Assembly (NCBI GenBank): GCA_035652335.1
Contig: DASRDZ010000015.1
Coordinates: forward strand, 1 to 64,000
Source: DASRDZ01 sp035652335
Lineage (GTDB): Bacteria > Chloroflexota > Dormibacteria > Aeolococcales > Aeolococcaceae
Direction: 5' to 3'
Length of the DNA: 64,000 nt
The notes beneath the pieces are model-generated. The model saw only the letters and a program-made list of their open reading frames with translations. It did not search any database and was not told where the DNA came from. The translations under genes and the position numbers were made by a program. Shown in pieces: positions 35,101 through 42,501 of this stretch. Position 1 is the first letter of the stretch. Each line of letters opens with the position of its first letter.

Positions 35101-35228
35101 CCGGGCGTCCAGGCGGCGTGGTGCAGGGGGAGGATCAGGCCGAGCGCGACGGCGACCGCGACGCGACCCACCGCGAGGGCTCGTTCGGACGAGACCCCGG
35201 GAGCCGCGACGTGCGTGCCGATCCGCAT
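32160..35228 (-). CDS. Membrane PAS-GAF-PAS-GGDEF-EAL cyclic-di-GMP enzyme
   Basis: 1022 residues. Five or six N-terminal helices (to about 165) lead to a PAS domain (185-310), a GAF domain (325-465), a second PAS (475-590), a diguanylate cyclase domain with intact GGDEF at 669-673, and an EAL phosphodiesterase domain with EALVRW at 796. The EAL domain also has NISARNL, IDDFGVGYSSL and KIDKSFV, so both activities look intact. It would make and/or degrade cyclic-di-GMP in response to membrane and cytosolic signals. The secreted-protein gene ends 19 bases upstream, suggesting cotranscription. Confidence 0.93.
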   Translation of the reverse strand: MRIGTHVAAPGVSSERALAVGRVAVAVALGLILPLHHAAWTPGALVAVALLLTSAAPLLLRGASRRTPELLRAPRVLFGVETLAACLVAAAYPSPDALSWLGFVGLVCSGAARWTLNGATAGYGVYVLAGIAISHVEGAAFSMAGAAGIRVGIIGLTSTVIGVFARSAAQFRALQARTDALAESQEALRSIIDTSPAAVVTVDAAGVVQGCSRRAEELFRRAAADVTGHHLDLVLQRTGAEGDILATAGGDVAVEATAQRGDGTEVAVEMVVSEPLRLAGEVRHAVFVTDISVRKRVELRKEVQARVVRVFVESPTLGIGVERFLDAMCTQLGWQAGRIWQLDLEHRMLRLMHAYGGDGVDCAALDEIDGELRFKRGTQLAGAAWEQNAPVVARTADMKRTPRRRALTAAGLAYGIAFPIVTDGGVIGVAEFFSRTPIALDDVGDMLGAIGAQAGLFMERRLEEAAHRETAVRLQSLLDSVGDGIITFDETGAIESANHAAGRLFGCAAEQLTRTTLDVLLAPERRSGITARLERGAMDWETEGLRRDGTMFPMELRASEMRLGGRRLFIATLRDTSELKARTMALQHQAMHDNLTGLPNRTLLTDRLVQAINSATRAGRPAALLLMDMDGFKEVNDSLGHHSGDQLLRQVADRLRTALRAEDTVARLGGDEFAILPAGACDEATAMRIADKVLAAFQTPFLIEEQAIHARMSIGVAVYPTHGDDADTLMRRADVAMYTAKRMRSGQSIYSPAQDEHSKRRLQLTGELRRAIPASELVLHYQPRLHLPSGQITALEALVRWQHPVHGLVPPADFIPVAEQSDLIHPLTAWVAGEAVRQCRVFSELGMDLTVAINISARNLADQQLPAMMASLLRDWGVGASRLRLEMTESVVMASDWQQVLARLHDLGLSVAIDDFGVGYSSLAYLQRLPVDEIKIDKSFVGDMVDNADNAAIVRSTIELGHNLGLKVVAEGVETVECLRMLAGFGCDAAQGYLVSPPLTASELVAFFAECDVDSFAYQRSA

Positions 35229-35247
35229 CAGTGTCCCCCTCGTGCTG

Positions 35248-35832
35248 TCAGTGGTGGCCGTGGCTGGGATTGCTGCCCGTGGTTGCCCAGCTGCTGCTCC
35301 AGGTGCTCGGGTAGGTGCCCGTGACCGCTCCTGTGGCGGTGTTGTAGGTGCCCGAGTAGGTGGTGCTGCCGCTCGTCGCCGTCCAGTCGTAGACGTACGT
35401 CGTCGCGGTCGCGCACCAGGTCACCGTCCAGCCCTGGTACAGCCAGGTCGTGCACTGGGGAGCCGGCGTCGGTGCGGGCGTGGATATCCTGGCCGGGGCC
35501 GGCGTCGGGGCGGGCGCGGGCCTGGCCGTCGCCGCAGGCGCGGCGACCACCGGGGCCGGCGGTGCGCTGGTGGGCGCCGGAACAGGCGCCGGGACGGGCG
35601 TCGCGACGGCGACGGCGCCGATCGTGGTGTCGGACGGCTCGGCCAGCACGCGGGCCGACATCCTGCCGGGCGCCTCGACCGAGATGCCCTGGACCGCCGC
35701 CATGGCCACGACCGGCGGGTTGGCCGGGGCCTGCGGCAGGCTCTGCACCCCGCCCATGGCGGTGACCAGGCTGACGCTGGTGGTCACACCGGCGACGGCC
35801 AGGCTGGGCAGGAGGGACAGGCCCTGAAGCAT
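35248..35832 (-). CDS. Secreted Pro/Ala-rich protein with a Trp/Tyr/Thr-rich C-terminal domain
   Basis: 194 residues. A hydrophobic N-terminus (LQGLSLLPSLAVAGVTT) looks like a signal peptide or anchor. A Pro-Ala-Thr linker spans about 80-128. The C-terminal about 65 residues contain two Cys (CTTWLY...TVTWC), repeated TYSGTYN/TGTYPSTW elements and end in SHGHH. It looks like a small beta-rich surface domain on a stalk. No family is recognised. ATG 35832 is 7 bases after TATACC, a leaderless pattern. It precedes the cyclic-di-GMP enzyme, so a surface or matrix role is possible. Confidence 0.65.
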   Translation of the reverse strand: MLQGLSLLPSLAVAGVTTSVSLVTAMGGVQSLPQAPANPPVVAMAAVQGISVEAPGRMSARVLAEPSDTTIGAVAVATPVPAPVPAPTSAPPAPVVAAPAATARPAPAPTPAPARISTPAPTPAPQCTTWLYQGWTVTWCATATTYVYDWTATSGSTTYSGTYNTATGAVTGTYPSTWSSSWATTGSNPSHGHH

Positions 35833-35839
35833 GGTGAGA

Positions 35840-35845
35840 GGTATA
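35840..35845 (-). promoter_or_regulatory. -10 box of the secreted-protein gene
   Basis: TATACC on the minus strand, 7 bases before ATG 35832, so the mRNA should start at or next to the ATG. Confidence 0.45.
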
Positions 35846-36029
35846 CAGGGCTGTCGAAACACCGCCGTGGCCCGGTGGTCACGGGCCGCCAGCGGAGGCG
35901 AAAGTCATTGCTGCGCAAGGGAAATCGCAACGTTCGGCGGCTTTCGGACGGGTTCGGGCGGCGCCGCCCACCGCTCCTCTTCACATGCCTTCACAGCCCG
36001 CGACGGCATCGCCAGCCCGGACCGCGCAG

Positions 36030-37703
36030 CTAGCTGGTGACGGCCCCCTTGGCGGCCGAGCTCACCGTGGCGACGTACTTGGCGAACACGCCACGCTCGT
36101 ACTTCGGCGCGGGCGGCTGCCACGCGTCGAGGCGTCGCTGCAGCTCCGCGCCGTCGACCTCGATGGAGAGCGCGCGCTTGTCGACGTCGATCACCAGCGG
36201 CTCGCCCTCGCGGATCACCGCGATCGGCCCGCCGCGCGCCGCCTCGGGTGCGACGTGGCCGACCATGAGCCCGCGGGTGGCGCCGGAGAAGCGGCCGTCG
36301 GTGATCAGCGCCACCGTCTCCCCCATCCCCTGGCCCACCACGGCTGCGGTGATGCCGAGCATCTCGCGCATCCCCGGGCCGCCGCGCGGACCCTCGTGGC
36401 GGATGACGATGACGTCGCCGTCCCTGATGCTGCGCGCCATGACCGCGGCCATCGCCTCCTCCTCGGAGTCGAAGACGCGCGCGGGGCCGCGATGGTACGG
36501 ACGCTCGTGCCCCGCCACCTTGACCACCGCGCCCTCGGGGGCGAGGTTTCCCTTGAGGATGACCAGCCCGCCGGTGGCCTTGAGCGGGTTGCCGGGCGTG
36601 ACCACCACCTCCTGGCCCGGCGTCTCCTGCGCGTCCGCGCACGCCTCGGCGAGGGTGCGGCCGCTGCAGGTGGCCTGCGAGCCGTCCAGGTGGCCCGACT
36701 CGATGAGGCGGCGCGCCACCAGCTGCACCCCGCCCGCCTTCTGCAGGTCGAGCGCGGCGAAGCGGCCGCCGGGACGCAGGTCGGCGATGATCGGCGTGCG
36801 CCGCGAGATCTGGTCGAAGTCGTCAATATCCAGGTCGACGCCGACCTCGTGGGCGATGGCCAGCAGGTGCAGCACCGCGTTGGTCGAGCCCCCGGTGGCC
36901 GCCACGCCGGCGATGGCGTTCTCGAACGCCTTGCGGGTGAGGATGCTGCGCGACGACTGGCCGCGCTCCAGCATGTCGACCGCGACGCGACCCGCCTGCT
37001 CGGCGACGTGCGCCTTGTCGGGATCCACCGCGCCGACGCTGGCGGAGCCGATCGGCGAGAGGCCGATGAACTCCATCACCAGCGCCATGGTGTTGGCGGT
37101 GTACTGCCCGCCGCAGGCGCCGGCGCCCGGGCAGGCGACGTCCTCCAGCTCGCGCAGGTCCTCCTCGTTGATGCGTCCCGCCTCCAGGGCGCCGATGGCC
37201 TCGAAGACGTCCTGCACGGTGACGTCGCGACCGCGGTAGTGGCCGGGCGCGATGGAGCCGCCGTAGAGCACCACGCCGGGGATGTCGAGGCGCATCAGGC
37301 CCATCGCCGCGCCCGGGATGGTCTTGTCGCAGGCGACCAGGCAGACCATGGCGTCGAACATGTGGCCGCGGCCGAGCAGCTCGATGGAGTCGGCGATGAC
37401 CTCGCGCGACACCAGCGAGGCCTTCATCCCCTCGGTGCCCATGGTGACGCCGTCGCTGATGGCGATGGTGTTGAACTCCATCGGCGTCGCGCCCGCCGCG
37501 CGCACCCCGCGCTTGACGTGCTCGGCGAGGGCGCGAAGGCCGAGGTTGCAGGGCATCGTCTCGATCCAGGTGTTGGCGATGCCGACGATGGGACGGCGCA
37601 GCTCCTCGTCGCTGTAGCCGGTGCCCTTGAGCATGGCGCGGGCCCCCGCGCGAGAGGGCCCGTCGAGGAGATGGCGGCTGCGGTGGCGCGGGTCGACGCT
37701 CAT
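36030..37703 (-). CDS. ilvD: Dihydroxy-acid dehydratase
   Basis: 557 residues. The cluster cysteines are in ETMPCNLG, VACDKTIPG and GAGACGGQYTANTMA; SIAPGHYRG and DGRFSGATRG are also conserved. It makes 2-oxoacids for valine, isoleucine and leucine. ATG 37703 sits 10 bases after a TATGGT box. Upstream in-frame Met codons would lie in or before this promoter. Confidence 0.95.
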   Translation of the reverse strand: MSVDPRHRSRHLLDGPSRAGARAMLKGTGYSDEELRRPIVGIANTWIETMPCNLGLRALAEHVKRGVRAAGATPMEFNTIAISDGVTMGTEGMKASLVSREVIADSIELLGRGHMFDAMVCLVACDKTIPGAAMGLMRLDIPGVVLYGGSIAPGHYRGRDVTVQDVFEAIGALEAGRINEEDLRELEDVACPGAGACGGQYTANTMALVMEFIGLSPIGSASVGAVDPDKAHVAEQAGRVAVDMLERGQSSRSILTRKAFENAIAGVAATGGSTNAVLHLLAIAHEVGVDLDIDDFDQISRRTPIIADLRPGGRFAALDLQKAGGVQLVARRLIESGHLDGSQATCSGRTLAEACADAQETPGQEVVVTPGNPLKATGGLVILKGNLAPEGAVVKVAGHERPYHRGPARVFDSEEEAMAAVMARSIRDGDVIVIRHEGPRGGPGMREMLGITAAVVGQGMGETVALITDGRFSGATRGLMVGHVAPEAARGGPIAVIREGEPLVIDVDKRALSIEVDGAELQRRLDAWQPPAPKYERGVFAKYVATVSSAAKGAVTS

Positions 37704-37719
37704 GGTGTGCGACACCATA
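37702..37719 (-). promoter_or_regulatory. ilvD -10 box within a perfect palindrome
   Basis: TATGGT (37714-37719 minus strand) precedes ATG 37703 by 10 bases. The stretch ATGGTGT-GCG-ACACCAT (37702-37718) is a perfect inverted repeat spanning the -10 and the start codon, so it could be an operator or a hairpin at the mRNA 5' end. Confidence 0.45.
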
Positions 37720-37784
37720 GCGGGCGCCGCGGGCGCTGCGCTGCCGGCATCCGCGGGCGGAGTCGGAGGCGGGTGCCGTGCCCC

Positions 37785-37790
37785 TACCAT
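37785..37790 (+). promoter_or_regulatory. -10 box of the small membrane protein gene
   Basis: TACCAT on the plus strand, 7 bases before ATG 37798; leaderless geometry. Confidence 0.4.
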
Positions 37791-37797
37791 GCAGCGG

Positions 37798-38103
37798 ATG
37801 CGCCGGCCCCCCTCCCCCGCCCAGGTCGAGCTCGCCATGACCCTGGTGGCCCTGGCGGCCGCGGTGGCGGCGGCGCTGCAGGCGGTGATCGCGCTGGTCC
37901 TCCGGCCGCATCCCGTCCACCCCTCCTGGGCGCCGGGCGCCGCGGCCGGCGCGCTGGCGTTCGCCGCGCTGTGCTCGCTGCTGGTGGGACGGCTGCGCTT
38001 CGGTCCCGCGCAGCAGCGGCGGGTCAGCGTGCTGCGTTGGCTGACCCTGGCGATCGCCCTCGCCGCCGGCGGCGTCGCCCTGGGGGCGGGCCTGACGGCC
38101 TAG
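37798..38103 (+). CDS. Small three-helix membrane protein, unknown
   Basis: 101 residues with helices near 13-34, 44-63 and 77-99, separated by short basic loops (GRLRFGPAQQRR). No family is recognised. It is the only plus-strand gene in a long minus-strand stretch, divergent from ilvD and convergent with leuD. ATG 37798 is preferred to ATG 37789 because the latter overlaps the -10 box. Confidence 0.6.
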   Translation: MRRPPSPAQVELAMTLVALAAAVAAALQAVIALVLRPHPVHPSWAPGAAAGALAFAALCSLLVGRLRFGPAQQRRVSVLRWLTLAIALAAGGVALGAGLTA

Positions 38104-38107
38104 CCGG

Positions 38108-38737
38108 CTACCGCCCGGCCGCGCTCAGCGCGGTTGTCACCGGAAGGAACGGGGGGCGGCGCTGCTCGAAGGCGGCGATGTCGGCGTCGTGCTGCAGCGT
38201 CAGGGAGATGTCGTCGAGCCCGTCGAGGAGGCGGTGGCGCGACTCGGGATCGATGTCGAAGTGCTGGGTCTCGCCGTTGAAGGAGACGGTGCACGACTCG
38301 AGGTCGACGGTGGCCTGCAGGCCGGGCTCCTCCTGGGCCGCGTCGAGCCAGCGCTCGACCACCGGCTCGGGGAGCTGGATGGGGAGCAGGCCGCCCTTCA
38401 GGGAGTTGCTGTAGAAGATGTCCGAGAAGGACGGGGCGATCACGGCGCGGACGCCGTAGTCCTGCAGCGCCCAGACGGCGTGCTCGCGCGACGAGCCGCT
38501 GCCGAAGTTGCGCCCGGCGATGAGGATCGGTGCGCCGCGCCAGGGCTCGCGGTTGAGCTCGAAGTCGGGGCGCTCGGTGACACCGTCGGCCTCGAAGCGC
38601 CAGTCGTAGAAGAGGAAGGGCCCGTAGCCCGTGCGCTCGATGCGCTTGAGGAACTGCTTGGGGATGATCTGGTCGGTGTCGACGTTGGGACGCGCCATCG
38701 GCGCGGCGATGCCGGTGACGGTGCGGAACTTCTCCAT
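38108..38737 (-). CDS. leuD: 3-isopropylmalate dehydratase small subunit
   Basis: 209 residues: NVDTDQIIPKQFLKRIERTGYG, ILIAGRNFGSGSSREHAVWAL and APSFSDIFYSNSLKGGLLPI are diagnostic. With LeuC it isomerises 2- to 3-isopropylmalate. ATG 38737 is 2 bases after the leuC stop. The upstream open frame belongs to another reading of leuC. Confidence 0.95.
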   Translation of the reverse strand: MEKFRTVTGIAAPMARPNVDTDQIIPKQFLKRIERTGYGPFLFYDWRFEADGVTERPDFELNREPWRGAPILIAGRNFGSGSSREHAVWALQDYGVRAVIAPSFSDIFYSNSLKGGLLPIQLPEPVVERWLDAAQEEPGLQATVDLESCTVSFNGETQHFDIDPESRHRLLDGLDDISLTLQHDADIAAFEQRRPPFLPVTTALSAAGR

Positions 38738-38739
38738 GC

Positions 38740-40161
38740 TCAGCGCGCCCCCGCCGGCTGCGGCTCGCCGAGCGAGCGCACGTCGGTGAGATGCCCGGCC
38801 ACCGCGGCCGCCGCCGCCATCGCCGGCGAGACGAGATGGGTGCGGCCGCCGCGGCCCTGCCGCCCTTCGAAGTTGCGGTTCGAGGTCGAGGCGCAGCGCT
38901 CGCCGGGCTGCAGCACGTCGGGGTTCATGGCCAGGCACATCGAGCATCCCGGCTCCCGCCAGTCGAAGCCCGCGTCGCGGAACACGGCGTCGAGGCCCTC
39001 GGCCTCCGCCTGCCGCTTCACCTGCATCGACCCCGGCACCACCAGCGCGTGCACGCCCGAGGCGACCCGCCGCCCGCGCGCCACCGCCGCGGCCTCGCGG
39101 AGGTCCTCGATGCGCCCGTTGGTGCAGGAGCCGATGAACACCTTCTGCACCTCCAGCGAGTCGAGCCGCTCGCCCGCGCTGACACCCATGTACTCGAGGG
39201 CGCGGCGCACCGCGGAGCGCTCGATGGGGTCCTCGTACTGGTCGGGATGCGGCACCGCGGCGGTCACCGGCAGCACCTGCGCCGGGTTGGTCCCCCAGGA
39301 CACCTGGGGCACGATGGCGGCCGCGTCGATCAGGACACTCTTGTCATAAACAGCGCCGCCGTCGGAGGCCAGCGAGCGCCAGTCGGCCACCGCCTCGTCC
39401 CACCGTGCACCCGAGGGCGCACCGGGCCGCCCCTCGATGTAGGCGAACGTGGTCTCGTCGGGCGACACCATGCCGGCGCGGCCGCCGCCCTCGATCGACA
39501 TGTTGCACACCGTCATCCGCCCCTCCATCGAGAGGGCGCGGATGGCCGATCCCGTGTACTCGATGACGTGGCCCACCGCTCCGTCGACGCCGATCTGCCC
39601 GATGACCTCCAGGATCAGGTCCTTGGCGCCGACGCCGAAGCCCAGCGCGCCGTCGACGCGGACCTCCATCGTCTTCGGCCGCCGCTGCACCAGCGTCTGG
39701 GTGGCCAGCACGTGCTCCACCTCGGAGGTGCCGATGCCGAACGCCAGCGCCCCGAAGGCGCCGTGGGTGGCGGTGTGCGAGTCGCCGCAGACGATGGTCA
39801 TGCCCGGCTGGGTCAGCCCCAGCTCCGGACCGATGATGTGCACGATGCCCTGGCGGGGATCGCCGAGCCCGAAGCAGGGGATGCCGAACTCGCGGCAGTT
39901 GGCCTGGAGGACGTCCATCTGCTGCTTGGCGACGGGGTCGGCGATGGGCAGCGCGCGGTCGGTGGTGGGGACGTTGTGGTCCATCGTCGCCACCGTCAGG
40001 TCGGGGCGGCGCACCCGGCGCCCGCTGAGTCGCAGGCCCTCGAAGGCCTGCGGCGAGGTCACCTCGTGGACGAGGTGGAGGTCGATGAAGATGATCGCCG
40101 TGCCGCCGTCGTCGCGCACGACGTGGCGGCGCCAGATCTTGTCGAAGAGGGTCTCGGCCAT
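38740..40161 (-). CDS. leuC: 3-isopropylmalate dehydratase large subunit
   Basis: 473 residues, aconitase family. The [4Fe-4S] ligands are in FIGSCTNGR and EPGCSMCLAMNPD. VCGDSHTATHGAFGALAFGIGTSEVEHVLATQ is typical. ATG 40161 is 10 bases after a TATCAT box; another ATG at 40173 overlaps that box. leuCD are separate from leuAB here and lack the T-box. Confidence 0.95.
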   Translation of the reverse strand: MAETLFDKIWRRHVVRDDGGTAIIFIDLHLVHEVTSPQAFEGLRLSGRRVRRPDLTVATMDHNVPTTDRALPIADPVAKQQMDVLQANCREFGIPCFGLGDPRQGIVHIIGPELGLTQPGMTIVCGDSHTATHGAFGALAFGIGTSEVEHVLATQTLVQRRPKTMEVRVDGALGFGVGAKDLILEVIGQIGVDGAVGHVIEYTGSAIRALSMEGRMTVCNMSIEGGGRAGMVSPDETTFAYIEGRPGAPSGARWDEAVADWRSLASDGGAVYDKSVLIDAAAIVPQVSWGTNPAQVLPVTAAVPHPDQYEDPIERSAVRRALEYMGVSAGERLDSLEVQKVFIGSCTNGRIEDLREAAAVARGRRVASGVHALVVPGSMQVKRQAEAEGLDAVFRDAGFDWREPGCSMCLAMNPDVLQPGERCASTSNRNFEGRQGRGGRTHLVSPAMAAAAAVAGHLTDVRSLGEPQPAGAR

Positions 40162-40171
40162 GAGGCCGCCC

Positions 40172-40177
40172 ATGATA
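40172..40177 (-). promoter_or_regulatory. -10 box of leuCD
   Basis: TATCAT on the minus strand, 10 bases before ATG 40161; leader about 4 bases. Confidence 0.4.
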
Positions 40178-40225
40178 CGGGCCGCCCCGCCTCAGCCCTG
40201 AGCGCGGCGTCCGCCGCGGCCGCCG

Positions 40226-41383
40226 TCAGGCGCTGCCGAAGAGGCGGCGCTCGATGATGTCGTCGACGTCGGGGTCGACCGGCGGGGCGGCCACGTCGTT
40301 GGGGACGACGGCGGCCCGGGTCTGCTTCTCGGCGGCCTTGACCGGCGCGGGCCTGCCCCGGCCGAAGATGCCCTTGGGCTTCTTGCGGCCGCCGGCCGAG
40401 CCCATCACCTCGGAGCGCACGTAGGCGAGCTCGTCGCCCAGCTCCTCCATGCGCTGCTCGGCGCGCATGCGCAGCTCGTCGGCCTCGCGGGCCCGGGCCG
40501 TGGCGGCGAGGGCCTCGCCCCGGACGGCCTCGACGTCGTCGGTGAGGCGCACGATGTCGGCGCGCGCCGCGCCCAGCTCGGCGGTGGCCGCCTCCATGGC
40601 GGCCTGCCCGTCGGCGATGCGCTGCTGCAGGGCGGCGATGGCCGCGCTGGCCTCGCTCTGGATCTGCTCGACCTGCTCGCGGTGCTGCGCGGCCTGCTCG
40701 GCGTGGGCGCGCTCCGCCGTGTGGCGCTCGTCCTCGAGGGTGCGGTGGTACTCGTCGCGCTCGCGGCTGAGCAGCGCCTCGACCTCGGCCTCGCGCTGCT
40801 CCCACTGCGCCTGCAGGGTGCTCAGCTGCTCCTGGAACGACACGGTGTGCAGGCGCGTCTGCTCGTGCGCCTCGCGCTCCGCGTGCAGCTCGGCGTTGAC
40901 GGTGTTGAGCTGCGTGCCCAGTTCGTCGAGCGCGCTCAGCTGCTCGCTGGCGACGCGCTCCCAGTGCTGGCGCGAGCGCTGCTCGGCGGCCAGCTCGTCC
41001 TCGACTCCGGCGAGGCGCTGGTGCACCTCGTCGAGCTCGCTGGCGGCGGCGCCGAGGTCGTCGCGGGCGGCGGCGAGCGCCTCCTCGAGACGCTGGGCGC
41101 GGCGCTCGATCTCGAAGGCGTGGTGGTGCAGGACCGGCGCGGCCGGCTCCTCCTCGCCCCTGGCGGCGCGCTGGCGCCGGGCCAGGCCGAACCAGCCCCG
41201 CCGCTGCTGCTCCTCCTTCCCGTCGCGCGCAGCGGGCACTGCCGGCTGCGGCTCGGGCTCGGCGACGGCCACGCGCTCGTCGACGGAACCGGAGAGGAGG
41301 TCGACGGGGACGTCGGTGAGCGCCTGGCGGATCGCCTGGCGCTGCGGTCCCGGGTGGTGTGCGTTGCGGTTGCGCTTCGACAT
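40226..41383 (-). CDS. Long coiled-coil protein of unknown function
   Basis: 385 residues. A disordered N-terminus with a basic Trp-containing patch (RRGWFGLARRQRAARG) leads to a continuous heptad-rich coiled coil from about 95 to 325 (EIERRAQRLEEALAAARDDL onward). A basic tail KKPKGIFGRGRPAP and an acidic end DVDDIIERRLFGSA follow. It starts 2 bases after the CpaE-like gene, so it is probably a partner of that ATPase, for example a scaffold for polar or pilus assembly. No family is recognised. Confidence 0.75.
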   Translation of the reverse strand: MSKRNRNAHHPGPQRQAIRQALTDVPVDLLSGSVDERVAVAEPEPQPAVPAARDGKEEQQRRGWFGLARRQRAARGEEEPAAPVLHHHAFEIERRAQRLEEALAAARDDLGAAASELDEVHQRLAGVEDELAAEQRSRQHWERVASEQLSALDELGTQLNTVNAELHAEREAHEQTRLHTVSFQEQLSTLQAQWEQREAEVEALLSRERDEYHRTLEDERHTAERAHAEQAAQHREQVEQIQSEASAAIAALQQRIADGQAAMEAATAELGAARADIVRLTDDVEAVRGEALAATARAREADELRMRAEQRMEELGDELAYVRSEVMGSAGGRKKPKGIFGRGRPAPVKAAEKQTRAAVVPNDVAAPPVDPDVDDIIERRLFGSA

Positions 41384-41385
41384 CT

Positions 41386-42501
41386 CTAGAGCATCGTGGC
41401 CAGGTCGCCGATGGCGGCGACGGCTGGGCTGTTGGGCTGGGAGAGGGTGACCGGGCGCCCCGTCGACACCGCGTCGGGGAACGACTGGCCGCCGTGCGGG
41501 ATGGTCACCGCCACCGGGCGGCGCAGGAAGGCCTCGGCGCGGCGCGCGTCGATGGCCGGCACGTCGATGATCCGGTTGAGGACGACCAGGACCCGCTCGT
41601 CGGGGACGCCCAGGCTCTGCAGCACGCCGACCAGCTCCTTGGTGCGGCGCAGCGAGGTGATCTCCGGCGAGGTGACCACCACCAGGCGGTCGCTCTGCTC
41701 GTACACCGACAGGGCCAGGTCCTGGTACGACGGGGGCAGGTCGGCGATGACGTAGTCGTGCAGCGAGCGCAGCTTGACGGTGACCGCGGACACGGCCTCC
41801 TCGGTGACCGCCGACGCCTCGTGCGGCTTGAGCGGCGCGGCCAGCACCTTGGCGCCGCTGGAGTGGCGGACCAGGTAGTCGTCCCACTGAAAGGCGTCGC
41901 CCATGGTCTGCATCTCGCGGACCGCGTCGCCGACGCTGAGCTTGGGCTGCAGGTCGAACATCACCGGCAGGTCGCCGTGCTCGAGGTTGAGGTCGTAGGC
42001 GCACACCGTCTCGCTGCGGCGGCCCAGCAGGACCGCGAGGTTGGCGGTCAGCATGGTGGTGCCGACGCCGCCCTTGGCGGCGGTGACTGTGATCAGCTTG
42101 CCGGTGGTGGGCTGCAGGCCGCTGCCGTTGGTGGCCCGCGAGCGGCGCAGCAGCGCGTCGATCTTGAGGCCGAGGACCTCCATGTCGACGGGCTTGGTGA
42201 CGTAGTCGTCGGCGCCGGACTCGTAGCCGGCGACCAACTCGTTGGCCTCGGAGTGGGCGCTGAGCAGGATCACCGGGATGGCCGCGGTCGCGGGGTTGCG
42301 GCGGATGGTGCGGACCAGCTCGTAGCCGTCCATCTCCGGCATGGCGACGTCGCTGACCACGAGGTCGGGAGCCTCGTCGCGGGCGACGGTCCAGCCTTCC
42401 AGGCCGTTGTCGGCGATGGCGACGTCGTAGCCGCGCGCCTCGAAGAAGCGCTTGAGCAGCTTGCGGACAGAGGGTTCGTCGTCGACGACCAGCAGTTTCA
42501 T
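41386..42501 (-). CDS. CpaE-like protein: receiver domain fused to a MinD/ParA ATPase
   Basis: 371 residues. The N-terminal receiver domain is intact (DDE pocket, phospho-Asp in VVSDVAMPEMDG, Lys in YVTKPVD). From about 135 a deviant Walker A ATPase follows: VTAAKGGVGTTMLTANLA, YDLNLEHGDLPVMFDL and VIADLPPSYQDL. CpaE proteins localise Flp/tad pilus machinery; in most the receiver is degenerate, here it looks functional. Its ATG overlaps the histidine kinase stop (ATGA), which suggests that kinase as phosphodonor. No pilus genes are in the window. Confidence 0.88.
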   Translation of the reverse strand: MKLLVVDDEPSVRKLLKRFFEARGYDVAIADNGLEGWTVARDEAPDLVVSDVAMPEMDGYELVRTIRRNPATAAIPVILLSAHSEANELVAGYESGADDYVTKPVDMEVLGLKIDALLRRSRATNGSGLQPTTGKLITVTAAKGGVGTTMLTANLAVLLGRRSETVCAYDLNLEHGDLPVMFDLQPKLSVGDAVREMQTMGDAFQWDDYLVRHSSGAKVLAAPLKPHEASAVTEEAVSAVTVKLRSLHDYVIADLPPSYQDLALSVYEQSDRLVVVTSPEITSLRRTKELVGVLQSLGVPDERVLVVLNRIIDVPAIDARRAEAFLRRPVAVTIPHGGQSFPDAVSTGRPVTLSQPNSPAVAAIGDLATML

